From NCBI RefSeq assembly GCF_000069225.1, contig NC_010407.1, forward strand, positions 2,728,001 to 2,792,000: a stretch of 64,000 nt of DNA, in the 5' to 3' direction. Numbering within the stretch: the first letter of the stretch is position 1; the number at the start of each line of letters is the position of its first letter. This document shows, in pieces, positions 24,651-33,891 of the stretch. Both the position numbers and the translations under genes were made by a program. Source of the DNA: Clavibacter sepedonicus. Its GTDB lineage: Bacteria; Actinomycetota; Actinomycetes; Actinomycetales; Microbacteriaceae. The notes beneath the pieces are model-generated. The model was not told the DNA's origin. It saw only the letters and a list, made by a program, of their open reading frames with translations, and did not search any database.

Positions 24651-27089
24651 CTCGATGGGCGCGATCTTGATGAGCAGCCGCTTGCGACCCGCCGGCCCGT
24701 CGAACTGCACCTCGGCGATGCGCTTGCGTCCCTCGCCCGCGACGCCCGTGACGCGGCCGTCGCCGAAGTCGGTGTGCCGGATGCGGTCGCCGAACGCGAG
24801 CTCGAGGTCGCCGTTGTCGCGCACCTGCCCGGTGACCGTGTTGGCCCACTGGGTCTTGGGGCGCGGCGGCGGCAGGGCCGGATCCTCGAAGCCGCTCGAC
24901 GAGCGCGAGCGGCCGCCGTATCCGCCGCCCTCCCGCCGTGCGTTGAGGGCGCGCGGTTGCGTGCCACCCCGAGAGGTGGCCATGCCGGGCGACTGCTTCC
25001 AATCGATGAGCTCGGCCGGGATCTCCTGCAGGTACCGGCTGGGCATGGCGACGTTCACCTCGCCGAACTGCGCGCGCGTCATGGCGAGCGAGATGAAGAG
25101 ACGCCGCCGTGCGCGCGTGATGCCGACGTAGAACAGGCGACGCTCCTCGGCCGGGCCGCCGGGCTCGTTGGCCGACATCCGGTGCGGCAGCAGGTCCTCC
25201 TCGACGCCGGTGAGGAACACCGAGTCGTACTCGAGGCCCTTCGCCGTGTGGAGGGTCATGAGGGACACGGTGCCGTTCGAGTCGTCGAGCTCGTCCGCTG
25301 CGGCGACGAGCGAGACCTCCGTCAGGAAGTCCACCAGCTGGCCCTCGGGGTTGTTGCGCGAGAACTCCTTCGTCACGGCGACGAGCTCCTCGACGTTCTC
25401 GGCGCGTGCCTCGTCCTGCGCGTCCTTGCTCGCCCGCAGCGCCTGCACGAGGCCGCTGCGCTTGAGGAGCGTCGTCACCAGGTCGCTGACGGAGGTCCGT
25501 CCCTCCGGCCGCTCGGGATCCAGCAGCAGCGCCACCTCGTCGAGCATCCGGGAGAGCGTGAGGATGGCCTGCGTCACCTTGGGCCCGAGCCCCAATTCGG
25601 ACGCGCGGCGCATCGCCTCGCGGAAGGTCACGCCATGCGACTCCGCAAAGTTGGCGAGGGCCGTCTCCGTGGCCGGGCCGATGCCGCGCTTCGGGGTGTT
25701 GAGGATGCGCCGGAGAGCCAGCACGTCGGCGGGGTTCGCCACGGCGACCAGGTACGCCATCGCGTCCTTGATCTCCGCCCGCTCGTAGAACTTCGTGCCG
25801 CCCATGATCCGATAGGGCACGGCCGAGCGGATGAGGATCTCCTCGAGCGCGCGCGTCTGCGCGTTGGTCCGGTAGAAGACGGCGATCTCGGAGTACGCGG
25901 TGCCCTCCTCGTGCAGCTTCTGGATCTCGTCGGCGACGAACTGCGCCTCGTCATGCCCCGAGTACCCGGTGAAGCCGACGATCTTGTCGCCGTCGCCGAT
26001 GGAGGTCCACAGCTTCTTGTCCTTGCGGTCGAAGTTGTTGGAGATGACGGCGTTGGCGGCGGTGAGGATGTTCTGGGTCGACCGGTAGTTCTGCTCGAGG
26101 AGCACGACCTTCGACTGCGGGAAGTCGCGCTCGAACTCGGTGATGTTGCGGATGTCGGCGCCGCGGAAGGCGTAGATCGACTGGTCGCTGTCGCCCACCA
26201 CGGTGAGCGACGCCCCGTCGATCCCGCCCATGCCGTTCGTGGACATGCGCGTGTCGACGGGCACGTCCTCCGGGGCCACCGCGCGCGTGAGCTCGCGGAT
26301 GAGGGAGTACTGGGCGTGGTTCGTGTCCTGGTACTCGTCCACCAGCACGTGCCGGAAGCGCCGCTGGTAGAGCGCGGCGACCTTGGGGAAGGCGCGGAAG
26401 AGGTAGACGGTCTGACCGATGAGGTCGTCGAAGTCGAATGCGTTCGCCGCCGCGAGCGAACGCGTGTACTGCCGGAATATCTCGACGAACATGGCCTCGG
26501 CCGGATCGTTGAAGTTCGCCGTGCGCGCGAACGTGTCCGCGTCCGACAGCTCGTTCTTGAGCTTGGAGATGCGGCCGGACACCGAGGAGACGGTGAAGCC
26601 GAGCGTGTCCGCGTCGAGCTGCTTGATGATCCGCTTGATGAGCACGCGGCTGTCGGCGGAGTCGTAGATGGTGAAGTTCTGCGTGAAGCCGAAGGCCTCC
26701 GCCTCGCGTCGGAGGATGCGCACGCACGCGGAGTGGAAGGTCGAGATCCACATGCCCTCGGAAGCCTGCCCGAGCAGCGACTCGACACGCTCGCGCATCT
26801 CCGCCGCGGCCTTGTTCGTGAAGGTGATGGCGAGGATCTGGCTCGGCCACGCCTCGCGCGACTCGATGAGGCTCGCGATGCGGTGGGTGAGCACGCGCGT
26901 CTTGCCGGATCCGGCGCCGGCGACGACGAGCAGAGCCGGACCCCGGTAGACGACGGCCTCGCGCTGCTCCGGGTTGAGGCCCTCCAGCAGCGGATCCGCC
27001 GGGGCTCCAGGGCCCCCGTCGGCACCCGACCGGCCGTCGAGGATGATCGGCGTGCTGGAGGGGGAAAGGGCTGCGGGGTCGGCACTCAT
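24642..27089 (-). CDS. pcrA: UvrD/PcrA-type ATP-dependent DNA helicase
   Basis: The 815-residue superfamily-1 helicase shows the Q motif LNPEQREAV, Walker A VVAGAGSGKTRVLTHRI near residue 53, TFTNKAAAEMRERV, the DEYQDTNHAQY Walker B region, GDSDQSIYAFRGAD, the LEQNYRST motif, and the C-terminal LMTLHTAKGLEYDSVF and VGITRAR motifs. A Tudor-like C terminus (FGDRIRHTDFGDGRVTGV) is typical of PcrA. It unwinds DNA in repair and recombination. I chose ATG 27089 (MSADPAAL) over the upstream open frame because a TAGGAT box lies 10 nt before it. Confidence 0.94.
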   Translation of the reverse strand: MSADPAALSPSSTPIILDGRSGADGGPGAPADPLLEGLNPEQREAVVYRGPALLVVAGAGSGKTRVLTHRIASLIESREAWPSQILAITFTNKAAAEMRERVESLLGQASEGMWISTFHSACVRILRREAEAFGFTQNFTIYDSADSRVLIKRIIKQLDADTLGFTVSSVSGRISKLKNELSDADTFARTANFNDPAEAMFVEIFRQYTRSLAAANAFDFDDLIGQTVYLFRAFPKVAALYQRRFRHVLVDEYQDTNHAQYSLIRELTRAVAPEDVPVDTRMSTNGMGGIDGASLTVVGDSDQSIYAFRGADIRNITEFERDFPQSKVVLLEQNYRSTQNILTAANAVISNNFDRKDKKLWTSIGDGDKIVGFTGYSGHDEAQFVADEIQKLHEEGTAYSEIAVFYRTNAQTRALEEILIRSAVPYRIMGGTKFYERAEIKDAMAYLVAVANPADVLALRRILNTPKRGIGPATETALANFAESHGVTFREAMRRASELGLGPKVTQAILTLSRMLDEVALLLDPERPEGRTSVSDLVTTLLKRSGLVQALRASKDAQDEARAENVEELVAVTKEFSRNNPEGQLVDFLTEVSLVAAADELDDSNGTVSLMTLHTAKGLEYDSVFLTGVEEDLLPHRMSANEPGGPAEERRLFYVGITRARRRLFISLAMTRAQFGEVNVAMPSRYLQEIPAELIDWKQSPGMATSRGGTQPRALNARREGGGYGGRSRSSSGFEDPALPPPRPKTQWANTVTGQVRDNGDLELAFGDRIRHTDFGDGRVTGVAGEGRKRIAEVQFDGPAGRKRLLIKIAPIEKL

Positions 27090-27318
27090 GTCGGCATCGA
27101 TCCTAGGCGCTGCCCCCGACGCCGAGCCGGGCGGGAGGCCGGGCACGGGGCCGCACGGGACGGGCCCGGAGCAGGAAAGGTCGGAGCAGGGAGGGCCGGA
27201 GCGGGCTGCGGCCATCGAGCCGCGCCACCGGCCCCGACGCCCGGCCGGGCCGCGCGTCCTTCCCGACTCTCGAGCGCGGACGGATCGAGGCCCGCCCGAG
27301 ACCGCCGGCGCCCGCTAG

Positions 27319-28388
27319 CTGTACTCGGCCATGACGTTGGTGACACTTCGGGGCGTGTGAAGAGGCCTCCTGGCTTGATGGAGCTGTTCAGTTCAACCAT
27401 CGCCAGGAGGCCTCGATGTCCCACGGTAATGCTCGTCTGACGGTTCACGGGAGGGTTCTCCTCGTGCGGCGGGTGGTGGAGGATCGTCGGCCGGTCGCGC
27501 ACGTCGCGCGGGAGCTGGGGGTGTCGCGGCAGTGCGCGCATCGATGGGTGAACCGGTTCCGTGCCGAGGGGCTGCGAGGGCTGACGGATCGGTCATCGCG
27601 GCCCCGGTCAGTACCGAGGCGAACGAGCCCGGAGCGGGAACGGGCCGTGCTGGAAGCGCGGGCCCAGTTGCGGGCGGGTCCTGCGCGGCTGGCGCCGGTG
27701 ACAGGTGTTCCATCCCGTACGATCTCCCGCATCCTGCGCCGGCACGGGGCGCCGCCGTTGGCATGGTTGGACCCCGTCACCGGGGCCGTGATCCGGGCAT
27801 CCCGGTCAACGGCGCACCGGTATGAGCACGAGCATCCGGGTGATCTGATCCACGTGGACGTGAAGAAGCTCGGGAGGATCCCGGACGGAGGCGGCTGGCG
27901 GGTCCACGGGCGCAGCGAGCAGGTCCGCGGCCGCGGGATCGGGTTCGATTACGTCCATGCCGCGGTCGATGACCACACCCGTCTCGCCTACGCGGAGATC
28001 CATCCCGATGAGAAAGGCGCGACCGCGGCCGGGTTCCTGACCCGCGCAGCGGCGTACTTCGCCGGGCGCGGGATCACCCGGATCGAGCGGGTCATCACGG
28101 ACAACGCGTTCGCCTACCGGCACTCGACCGCGTTCAAGAACGCCGTCCAGGACCTGGGCGCGCGGCAGAAGTTCATCCGCCCGCACTGCCCCTGGCAGAA
28201 CGGCAAGGTCGAGCGCTTCAACCGGACCCTCGCGACCGAGTGGGCCTACCGGCAACCCTTCACCAGCAACCAACACCGCGCCGACGCGCTTGACCCCTTC
28301 ATCGAGCACTACAACACTGAACGAATCCACTCAAGCCACGGGCTCACGCCCGCGGCCCGAGTGTCACCAACGTCATGACCCAGTACAG
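27319..28388 (+). mobile_element. IS481-family insertion sequence, copy 2 (1070 bp)
   Basis: It is flanked by CTAG at 27315-27318 and 28389-28392, with the same terminal inverted repeats and internal sequence as copy 1. Close to the left end it differs from copy 1 at two positions (C for G at its first base, and A for G in CATGACG). It lies between the pcrA upstream region and the end of the GDSL-like gene, and interrupts neither. Confidence 0.9.
27416..28378 (+). CDS. IS481-family transposase, copy 2
   Basis: This is a 320-residue protein identical to the copy 1 transposase, with an intact N-terminal helix-turn-helix and DDE core (AVDDHTR, VITDNAF, GKVERFNRTL). The identity of the two proteins suggests recent transposition or gene conversion, and the gene looks functional. 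Confidence 0.95.
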   Translation: MSHGNARLTVHGRVLLVRRVVEDRRPVAHVARELGVSRQCAHRWVNRFRAEGLRGLTDRSSRPRSVPRRTSPERERAVLEARAQLRAGPARLAPVTGVPSRTISRILRRHGAPPLAWLDPVTGAVIRASRSTAHRYEHEHPGDLIHVDVKKLGRIPDGGGWRVHGRSEQVRGRGIGFDYVHAAVDDHTRLAYAEIHPDEKGATAAGFLTRAAAYFAGRGITRIERVITDNAFAYRHSTAFKNAVQDLGARQKFIRPHCPWQNGKVERFNRTLATEWAYRQPFTSNQHRADALDPFIEHYNTERIHSSHGLTPAARVSPTS

Positions 28389-28421
28389 CTAGGGACGCCA
28401 CCGGGCGGATCCACCGGCCGG

Positions 28422-29153
28422 TCAGGCCCCGCCGCGCTCCGCCTGCAGGTCGGCGATGACGCGGCCCACGTGCTCGCCCCAGCGGCGGTACATGGACGCG
28501 TAGCGGAACTCGCCGCCCTCGAAGTCGACGGGGCCGGCGTCCGGCAGCTTGACCGACGTGACCTGCGGGAAGCGCGCGCACACCTCGGCCTTGCGCTCGG
28601 AGAGGTACATCGCGTGATCCCGGAAGAGGCCCCGCACGAACGCGCCGGCCTCCACGTACTGCGATACCTGGGGCACGTCCGAGACGAGCACCATCGAGTT
28701 GTCCGCGGTCTGCTCCACGAGGTGGTCGAGCAGGTCCTCGAGGCGGTGGACCCACGGCGTGAGGCGCGCGAGCTCGAGCGCGTCGGCGACCCCGGGCATC
28801 ACGAGCACGACGTCGTAGCGGTGCAGCTCGGTGATCTGCCGCACGGCCTCCTGCGTGGCGGTGAGGTGCTGGTCGGCGAGCGGGACGGTGCGCCACTCGA
28901 CGCCGCGGCCCGTGATCGCGGCGAGCGCCTTCGCGGACTGCGCCGCGACGCCCTCCGCGTGCGTGCGGAGGCCCACGCCGGATCCGCCGATGCCGCCGAG
29001 CGCGAGGACGCGATCGGGATCCGGCCCCGGCACCACGCCGACGGGCGCGTCCGTGGGCACGGTCGCGGTCAGCGGGGTGGGGAGCCCGCCGCGCAGGCCG
29101 GCCGCCACGAAGGGGCGCACCGTCTGGTGCAGGAGGCGGATCGGCGGTGACAT
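28422..29153 (-). CDS. SGNH/GDSL-hydrolase-like protein
   Basis: The 243-residue protein has a block VLALGGIGGSGVGLRTHAEG near residue 65 and a second block YDVVLVMPGVADALEL near 120, the positions where SGNH hydrolases carry their Gly and Asn/Asp motifs. It ends FRYASMYRRWGEHVGRVIAD, close to where the catalytic Asp-His pair usually lies. The catalytic residues are not canonical, so activity is uncertain. The start ATG 29153 (MSPPIRLLH) was chosen over an upstream GTG frame. Its stop lies about 33 bp from IS481 copy 2. Confidence 0.6.
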   Translation of the reverse strand: MSPPIRLLHQTVRPFVAAGLRGGLPTPLTATVPTDAPVGVVPGPDPDRVLALGGIGGSGVGLRTHAEGVAAQSAKALAAITGRGVEWRTVPLADQHLTATQEAVRQITELHRYDVVLVMPGVADALELARLTPWVHRLEDLLDHLVEQTADNSMVLVSDVPQVSQYVEAGAFVRGLFRDHAMYLSERKAEVCARFPQVTSVKLPDAGPVDFEGGEFRYASMYRRWGEHVGRVIADLQAERGGA

Positions 29154-29302
29154 GGGCTCCTGGGGATCGAGGGGCGTCCGTCCATGATGCGCGGACCGTG
29201 CGCCGGATCCGCGCCGAGCACCCCCGTGTCGGACGCACAGCCTATCGTCGTCCACGAGCACGGCCGGGTGCTCGCGCCCCCGTCCCGTCACCTGGAGCAC
29301 CG

Positions 29303-29623
29303 ATGACCCGCGAGCCCGAGCCCCTCATCCACCACCCCCACGCCCGCTTCCACCAGGGCGCGTGGCGCGTGCAGGTCGCGTCGCAGCCCGTCCTCGGCTA
29401 CGTCGTGCCGACCGTGCGCGCGCCTGGCGCCGCGACCGTGTTCGAGGTCTACGCCGACGCGGTCGACGACTCCGGCCGCCGGGTGTGGGTGTCCACCGCG
29501 GTCACGCTGGAGGCCGCCGTCGCGTGGATGCGCGAGCACGACATGGAGCTGCTCTCCTTCGCCGGCGAGCACGCCCGTCGCCGCCGCGAGCTCGCGACGG
29601 GGATGATGCCGACGCACTACTGA
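29303..29623 (+). CDS. Hypothetical protein, 106 residues
   Basis: The product is a soluble small protein beginning MTREPEPLIHHPHARFHQG. It has alternating hydrophobic residues that suggest a beta-rich fold (VFEVYADAVDDSGRRVWVS) and a helical, charged C terminus. I recognise no family. The ATG follows a weak GGAG. It lies between the divergent GDSL-like gene and the carotenoid operon, convergent with crtEb. Confidence 0.55.
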   Translation: MTREPEPLIHHPHARFHQGAWRVQVASQPVLGYVVPTVRAPGAATVFEVYADAVDDSGRRVWVSTAVTLEAAVAWMREHDMELLSFAGEHARRRRELATGMMPTHY

Positions 29624-29647
29624 GCGGGTGCGGCGGGGCCGTCGGCG

Positions 29648-30544
29648 TCAGGCGGTCGTGAGCCAGTACGCGATGAGGAGCATCGTCACCACGAAGCCGG
29701 AGAGGAAGTTGAGGCCGAGGAAGCGGCGCCAGCCGCGGTTGGCGGCTCCCGCGTCCTCGTCGCGGATCGACCAGAACGGCGCGGTGCTGAGGATGTACGG
29801 GATCACGAGCACGGCCGCGATGATCCCCGGCAGACCCGTGAACAGCATCGCCACGCCGGCCGCGGCGTAGGCGAGCACGGCGATCCGAACGGTCACGGCC
29901 CCGCCGAGCACGGTCGCGATGGAGGAGATGCCGCCCTCGCGGTCGGCGACGATGTCCTGCACCGCGCCGAACGCGTGCGACGCGACCCCCCACAGGAAGA
30001 ACGCCGCGAGGATCGCCCACAGCGCGGGCGTGAACGCCCCGCCCGCGAGCACGATCCCGTAGACGGCGGGCGACGTGAAGTGCGTGCTCGAGGTGAGCGA
30101 GTCGAGCACGGGCCGCTCCTTGAAGCGGAGGCCCTTCAGCGAGTACGCGATCACCGCGAAGACGCTCACCGCGAGCACGGCGATGCTCGCCGCGGATCCC
30201 ACGATCACGAGGTAGACGAGGAACGGCACGTTCGTGACGAGCACCGCGAGCAGCACCGGCCGGTGCATCGCGCGCGCGAGCACCGCGCCCTCGACACCGC
30301 CCTTCCGCGGGTTCCGCATGTCGGACTCATAGTCGAAGACGTCGTTGATGCCGTACATCGCGAGGTTGTACGGGATGAGGAAGTAGAGGGTGCCGAGGAC
30401 GGCCGTGAGGTCGAGCTCGCGCGTGACCGTGAGGTACGCGGCCGCGAACGGGAAGGCCGTGTTCACCCAGGAGAGCGGGCGCGACGAGAGCGCGACGGTG
30501 CGCAGCATCTCCGCGGCACCCGGCCGCGCGCGCACGTCACTCAT
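29648..30544 (-). CDS. crtEb: Lycopene elongase CrtEb (UbiA prenyltransferase family)
   Basis: The 298-residue UbiA-family membrane prenyltransferase has the Asp-rich motif NDVFDYESDMRNPRKGG near residue 66 and a second one, DIVADREGG, near 199, between eight or so hydrophobic helices. In C50 carotenoid producers, this enzyme adds dimethylallyl units to both ends of lycopene. Its start overlaps crtYf by 8 nt, and it is the last gene of the crt operon, which fits decaprenoxanthin/sarcinaxanthin-type pathways. Confidence 0.92.
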   Translation of the reverse strand: MSDVRARPGAAEMLRTVALSSRPLSWVNTAFPFAAAYLTVTRELDLTAVLGTLYFLIPYNLAMYGINDVFDYESDMRNPRKGGVEGAVLARAMHRPVLLAVLVTNVPFLVYLVIVGSAASIAVLAVSVFAVIAYSLKGLRFKERPVLDSLTSSTHFTSPAVYGIVLAGGAFTPALWAILAAFFLWGVASHAFGAVQDIVADREGGISSIATVLGGAVTVRIAVLAYAAAGVAMLFTGLPGIIAAVLVIPYILSTAPFWSIRDEDAGAANRGWRRFLGLNFLSGFVVTMLLIAYWLTTA

Positions 30545-30905
30545 GCGCTTCGATGCCGGACACGCTGCGGCGGCGGCGCAGCAGGTACCAGACGGCGGGC
30601 AGCAGCACGAGGGCGGCGATGGCGTAGGCGAAGTCCTCGATGGGCGCGTAGCCGAGGATCAGGCCCACCAGCTTGTCCTCGTCGTAGCCGACGAGGCCGA
30701 CCTTGATCATGATGTTGTCGAAGATCAGGGTCATCACGAGCAGGATCGCGACGGGCATCCGCCGGTACCAGTAGTACTCGGGGTAGTCGAAGCGGCTGGA
30801 TCCGTACGGCACCGCGTTCGCCTCGCGCAGCAGCAGGCGGCGGAACAGGAACCCGACGACCGCGACGGGGATCAGGAACAGCAGGTCGAGCACCAGGTAG
30901 CTCAT
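30537..30905 (-). CDS. crtYf: C50 carotenoid cyclase subunit CrtYf
   Basis: The 122-residue membrane protein has three hydrophobic helices and the segment RFDYPEYYWYRRMP, in line with lycopene-cyclase domain proteins of the CrtYe/CrtYf heterodimer. Together with CrtYe it cyclises the elongated C50 chain. Its ATG overlaps the crtYe stop by 4 nt, so the two subunits are translationally coupled. It is assigned mainly on order and membrane topology. Confidence 0.88.
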   Translation of the reverse strand: MSYLVLDLLFLIPVAVVGFLFRRLLLREANAVPYGSSRFDYPEYYWYRRMPVAILLVMTLIFDNIMIKVGLVGYDEDKLVGLILGYAPIEDFAYAIAALVLLPAVWYLLRRRRSVSGIEAHE

Positions 30906-31246
30906 CGGTTCGCGCGCTCCCTCGCCCGGCCGACGTGGTGGTCGGCGAGGCGGCTGAACCCGTTGACGAGGTTCATCGTGAGGTAGCAGAGCAGGGTGAG
31001 GAAGAAGACCTCCTCGAGCGGCAGCTCCGGGCCGACGAGGATCCCCGTCATGAACGGCGTCTCGCCGCGGAAGAAGATGCCCTGCGAGATGCCCGCGATG
31101 TCCCACAGCAGGAAGAACGCGACGCCGATGAGGAGCGTGCCCGCCGCCGCCGTGCGGTCGCGCCAGAAGAACAAGCGCCAGCGCCGGTCGACGAGCATCA
31201 TGCAGCCGAGCGCGCCGAGCAGCAGCACCAGGTAGACGAGCCTCAT
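30902..31246 (-). CDS. crtYe: C50 carotenoid cyclase subunit CrtYe
   Basis: The 114-residue membrane protein has three hydrophobic helices and the conserved-looking PELPLEEVFFLTLLCYLTMN block, where the paired Glu residues are typical of heterodimeric lycopene cyclases. The ATG at 31246 overlaps the crtI TGA by one base, and its own stop overlaps crtYf. It acts as the partner of CrtYf in ring closure at the membrane. Confidence 0.88.
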   Translation of the reverse strand: MRLVYLVLLLGALGCMMLVDRRWRLFFWRDRTAAAGTLLIGVAFFLLWDIAGISQGIFFRGETPFMTGILVGPELPLEEVFFLTLLCYLTMNLVNGFSRLADHHVGRARERANR

Positions 31247-32844
31247 CAGGCCACCGGGCGGCCGACCGTGCGCACGAGCGGCACGGCGCCGGGGCCGGTC
31301 GACGTGTCGCCGCGGAGGCGCTTCACGAGGATCTCCGCGCTGATGAGGCACATGGGCAGGCCGATGCCGGGGATGGTGGATCCACCGGCGTAGTGCAGCC
31401 CGTCGACCTTCTTGCTCGTGTTGCCCGCGCGGAACATGGCCGACTGGGTGAGCGTGTGGGCGGGGCCGAGGATGGTGCCCTTCCACGAGTGCAGGTCGGC
31501 GGCGAAGTCGCCGGGGCCCGAGGTGCGGCGGAGGACGATGCGCTCGGCGAGGTCGGGGATGCCGGCCCAGTCGCTGATCTGCTGGATGGCGCGGTCGGCG
31601 ATCTCCTCCACGCGCGCGTCCCCGGCGCCGTCGATGCCGCCGCGGCCGATGGTCGGGTCGGCGGGGATCGGCACGAGGATGAAGACGTTCTCGTAGCCGT
31701 CGGGCGACACCGAGGAGTCGGTGGCGCTGGGCTTGCAGACGTAGATGCTGGCGGGATCCGGCACCGACGTCGAGCCGCCCTTCGGCGGGAAGATGCGGGA
31801 GAAGTTCTCGTCCCAGTCCTCCGTGAACAGCAGCGTGTGGTGGTGCAGCTCGGGCAGGCCGCCCTTCACGCCGAGGTAGACGAGCACCGCGCCGGGGCCG
31901 ACGGTGGCCTTGTCCCAGTACGACTGCGGGTAGGTGCGGAACGCCTCCGGGATCAGCTCGGTCTCGGTGTGGTGCAGGTCGGCGGTGGAGACGACCACGT
32001 CGGCCTCGAGCGTCTCGGTGCCGGCGTCGGTGGTGATCTGCACCCCGCGCGCCCGCGCCTTCCCGGCCTTCGTCGGCTCGGTGAGGATCCGCGAGACGGG
32101 TGCGCCCGTGCGGATCTCGACGCCCTCGGCCCGCGCGACCCCCTCGATCGCGTCGATCACCGTGATGAGGCCGCCCTGCGGGTAGAGCACGCCGTCCTCG
32201 AGGTCGAGGTGGCTCATCAGGTGGTACATGCTCGGGGCGAGCTTCGGCGACGAGCCGAGGAACACGGCCGGGTAGCCGAGGATCTGGCGGAGGCGGCGGT
32301 CCTTCACGTACCGGGCGACATGCGTCTCGAGTGGCGTGAGCAGCAGCTTCGCGAGCGTGCCCGTGCGGGTGACGACGTCGCGCTTCAGCAGCGGCCGGTA
32401 GTCGGAGAAGGTCGTGTAGAGGAAGCGCTTCTTCGCGACCTCGTAGACGTCCTTCGCCGAGTCGAGGTAGCGGGCCATCGCCGGGCGGGATCCGGGCTCG
32501 ACGCTCTCGAACAGGTCGAGGTTCGCCTCGCGGGAGTCGCGGATGTCGATGGGATCCGGGTCGCCCTCGAAGAGCACGCGGTAGCCGGGCAGGCGCACGA
32601 GGTCGAGCTGCTCGGCGGCGCTCGTGCCCATCAGCTGGAAGAAGTGGTCGAACACCTCGGGCATGAGGTACCAGCTGGGACCGAGGTCGAACCGGAAGCC
32701 GTCCTTCTCCCACGATCCGGCGCGGCCGCCGACCTCATCGCGGCCCTCGACGAGGGTCACGCGGTATCCGTCGCGGGCGAGGAGCGAGGCGGAGGCGAGG
32801 CCGGCGATCCCGCCGCCGATCACGATGGCGGTGGGTGCGGTCAT
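31246..32844 (-). CDS. crtI: Phytoene desaturase CrtI (internal start or fusion domain)
   Basis: From ATG 32844 the 532-residue product begins with the FAD-binding AIVIGGGIAGLASASLLARDG and has VGGRAGSWEKDGFRFDLGPSWY. It ends with the CrtI signature HYAGGSTIPGIGLPMCLISAE. It desaturates phytoene to lycopene. A strong AGGAGAG lies at good spacing before this ATG. The reading frame is, however, continuous with crtB upstream, so CrtI may be made alone, fused, or both. crtYe follows with a one-base overlap. Confidence 0.93.
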   Translation of the reverse strand: MTAPTAIVIGGGIAGLASASLLARDGYRVTLVEGRDEVGGRAGSWEKDGFRFDLGPSWYLMPEVFDHFFQLMGTSAAEQLDLVRLPGYRVLFEGDPDPIDIRDSREANLDLFESVEPGSRPAMARYLDSAKDVYEVAKKRFLYTTFSDYRPLLKRDVVTRTGTLAKLLLTPLETHVARYVKDRRLRQILGYPAVFLGSSPKLAPSMYHLMSHLDLEDGVLYPQGGLITVIDAIEGVARAEGVEIRTGAPVSRILTEPTKAGKARARGVQITTDAGTETLEADVVVSTADLHHTETELIPEAFRTYPQSYWDKATVGPGAVLVYLGVKGGLPELHHHTLLFTEDWDENFSRIFPPKGGSTSVPDPASIYVCKPSATDSSVSPDGYENVFILVPIPADPTIGRGGIDGAGDARVEEIADRAIQQISDWAGIPDLAERIVLRRTSGPGDFAADLHSWKGTILGPAHTLTQSAMFRAGNTSKKVDGLHYAGGSTIPGIGLPMCLISAEILVKRLRGDTSTGPGAVPLVRTVGRPVA

Positions 32845-33891
32845 GGCGCTCTCCTGCTGCTCGGGGTCGGTCGGGGCGGACTCGGACGGACCGGGGTCCG
32901 TCGGGGCGGGACGGGCCGCGGGGGTGGGGCGGGCGGCGTGCGCGCGGGGTCCGCGGGAGCGGCGCACGAGGCGCCCGTCGACGCCGGACGGCTCCGCGCC
33001 CGACGCGGCGGCGAGCGCGATGCGGGCCTTGACGGGATCCGGCACCCGCACGCGCGTGCGCACGAGCTCCGAGGCGGGGGTGTCGCGGAGGCGCACGGCG
33101 AGCTCCGCGAACAGGCCCTGCGCGAGCGCGACGGCGCGGCGGCTGGATGCGGGGAGGTCGGGGATGACGGCGCCCGACACGCGGAGGTCGTGGTCGATGT
33201 CGTCGAGGATGCGCTCCTTGTCGGCCTCCGAGAAGGTCGCGACGTCGACGCCGGGGAAGTAGCTGCGGCCGAGCGCGCCGTGGTCGGCGGCCAGGTCGCG
33301 GAGGAAGTTGACCTTCTGGAACGCCGCGCCGAGGCGCTTGGCGCCCTCCTCGAAGCGGATGCGTTCGGGGCGCGTGGTCGCGTGGCCGACCAGGAACGCG
33401 CGCAGGCACATGAGGCCGACGACCTCGGCGGATCCGTACACGTACTCCGTGAAGGAGGCGGGCGTGTGCTCCATCCGCCGCAGGTCCATGCGCATGGAGG
33501 CGAAGAACGGCGCGGTGAGCTCGGCGCCGAAGCCCGCGCGGCGGGCGGTGATGGCGAAGGCGTGCACGACGAGGTTGGTGCTGTAGCCGCGGAGCATGGC
33601 GTCCTCGGTCTCCTGCTCCAGCGCGTCGAGCAGGGCCTCGACGTGCGCGGGATCCACGCCCGCGCCAGCCGCCGCGCCGTCGACGATCTCGTCGGCCACG
33701 CGCACGAGCGCGTACACGTTCTCGATGTGCTGGCGGACGTCGGGGCCGAGGAGGCGGGACGCGAGCCCGAAGGAGGTGGAGTAGCGGCGGATCACGACGG
33801 AGGCCGTCTCCTGCGCCACGCGGTCGTACTTCTCGAGCCCCGTGGGCGCCTGGGGGGCGGCGGGCCGGCGGCCGGGCAGGCGACGCGTCAT
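31246..33891 (-). CDS. crtB: Phytoene synthase CrtB, in one frame with CrtI (881-residue fused frame)
   Basis: From ATG 33891 the frame encodes a phytoene synthase domain (residues about 20-297) with VADEIVDG and NFLRDLAADHGALGRSYFPG, the two Asp-rich motifs that condense two GGPP molecules. A linker of about 50 residues rich in Pro, Ala, Ser and Arg follows, with no stop codon before the CrtI methionine at residue 350. CrtB and CrtI are usually separate proteins. Here a CrtB stop is missing, so either a bifunctional synthase-desaturase or an extended CrtB tail is implied. The start overlaps the crtE stop by 4 nt. Confidence 0.85.
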   Translation of the reverse strand: MTRRLPGRRPAAPQAPTGLEKYDRVAQETASVVIRRYSTSFGLASRLLGPDVRQHIENVYALVRVADEIVDGAAAGAGVDPAHVEALLDALEQETEDAMLRGYSTNLVVHAFAITARRAGFGAELTAPFFASMRMDLRRMEHTPASFTEYVYGSAEVVGLMCLRAFLVGHATTRPERIRFEEGAKRLGAAFQKVNFLRDLAADHGALGRSYFPGVDVATFSEADKERILDDIDHDLRVSGAVIPDLPASSRRAVALAQGLFAELAVRLRDTPASELVRTRVRVPDPVKARIALAAASGAEPSGVDGRLVRRSRGPRAHAARPTPAARPAPTDPGPSESAPTDPEQQESAMTAPTAIVIGGGIAGLASASLLARDGYRVTLVEGRDEVGGRAGSWEKDGFRFDLGPSWYLMPEVFDHFFQLMGTSAAEQLDLVRLPGYRVLFEGDPDPIDIRDSREANLDLFESVEPGSRPAMARYLDSAKDVYEVAKKRFLYTTFSDYRPLLKRDVVTRTGTLAKLLLTPLETHVARYVKDRRLRQILGYPAVFLGSSPKLAPSMYHLMSHLDLEDGVLYPQGGLITVIDAIEGVARAEGVEIRTGAPVSRILTEPTKAGKARARGVQITTDAGTETLEADVVVSTADLHHTETELIPEAFRTYPQSYWDKATVGPGAVLVYLGVKGGLPELHHHTLLFTEDWDENFSRIFPPKGGSTSVPDPASIYVCKPSATDSSVSPDGYENVFILVPIPADPTIGRGGIDGAGDARVEEIADRAIQQISDWAGIPDLAERIVLRRTSGPGDFAADLHSWKGTILGPAHTLTQSAMFRAGNTSKKVDGLHYAGGSTIPGIGLPMCLISAEILVKRLRGDTSTGPGAVPLVRTVGRPVA

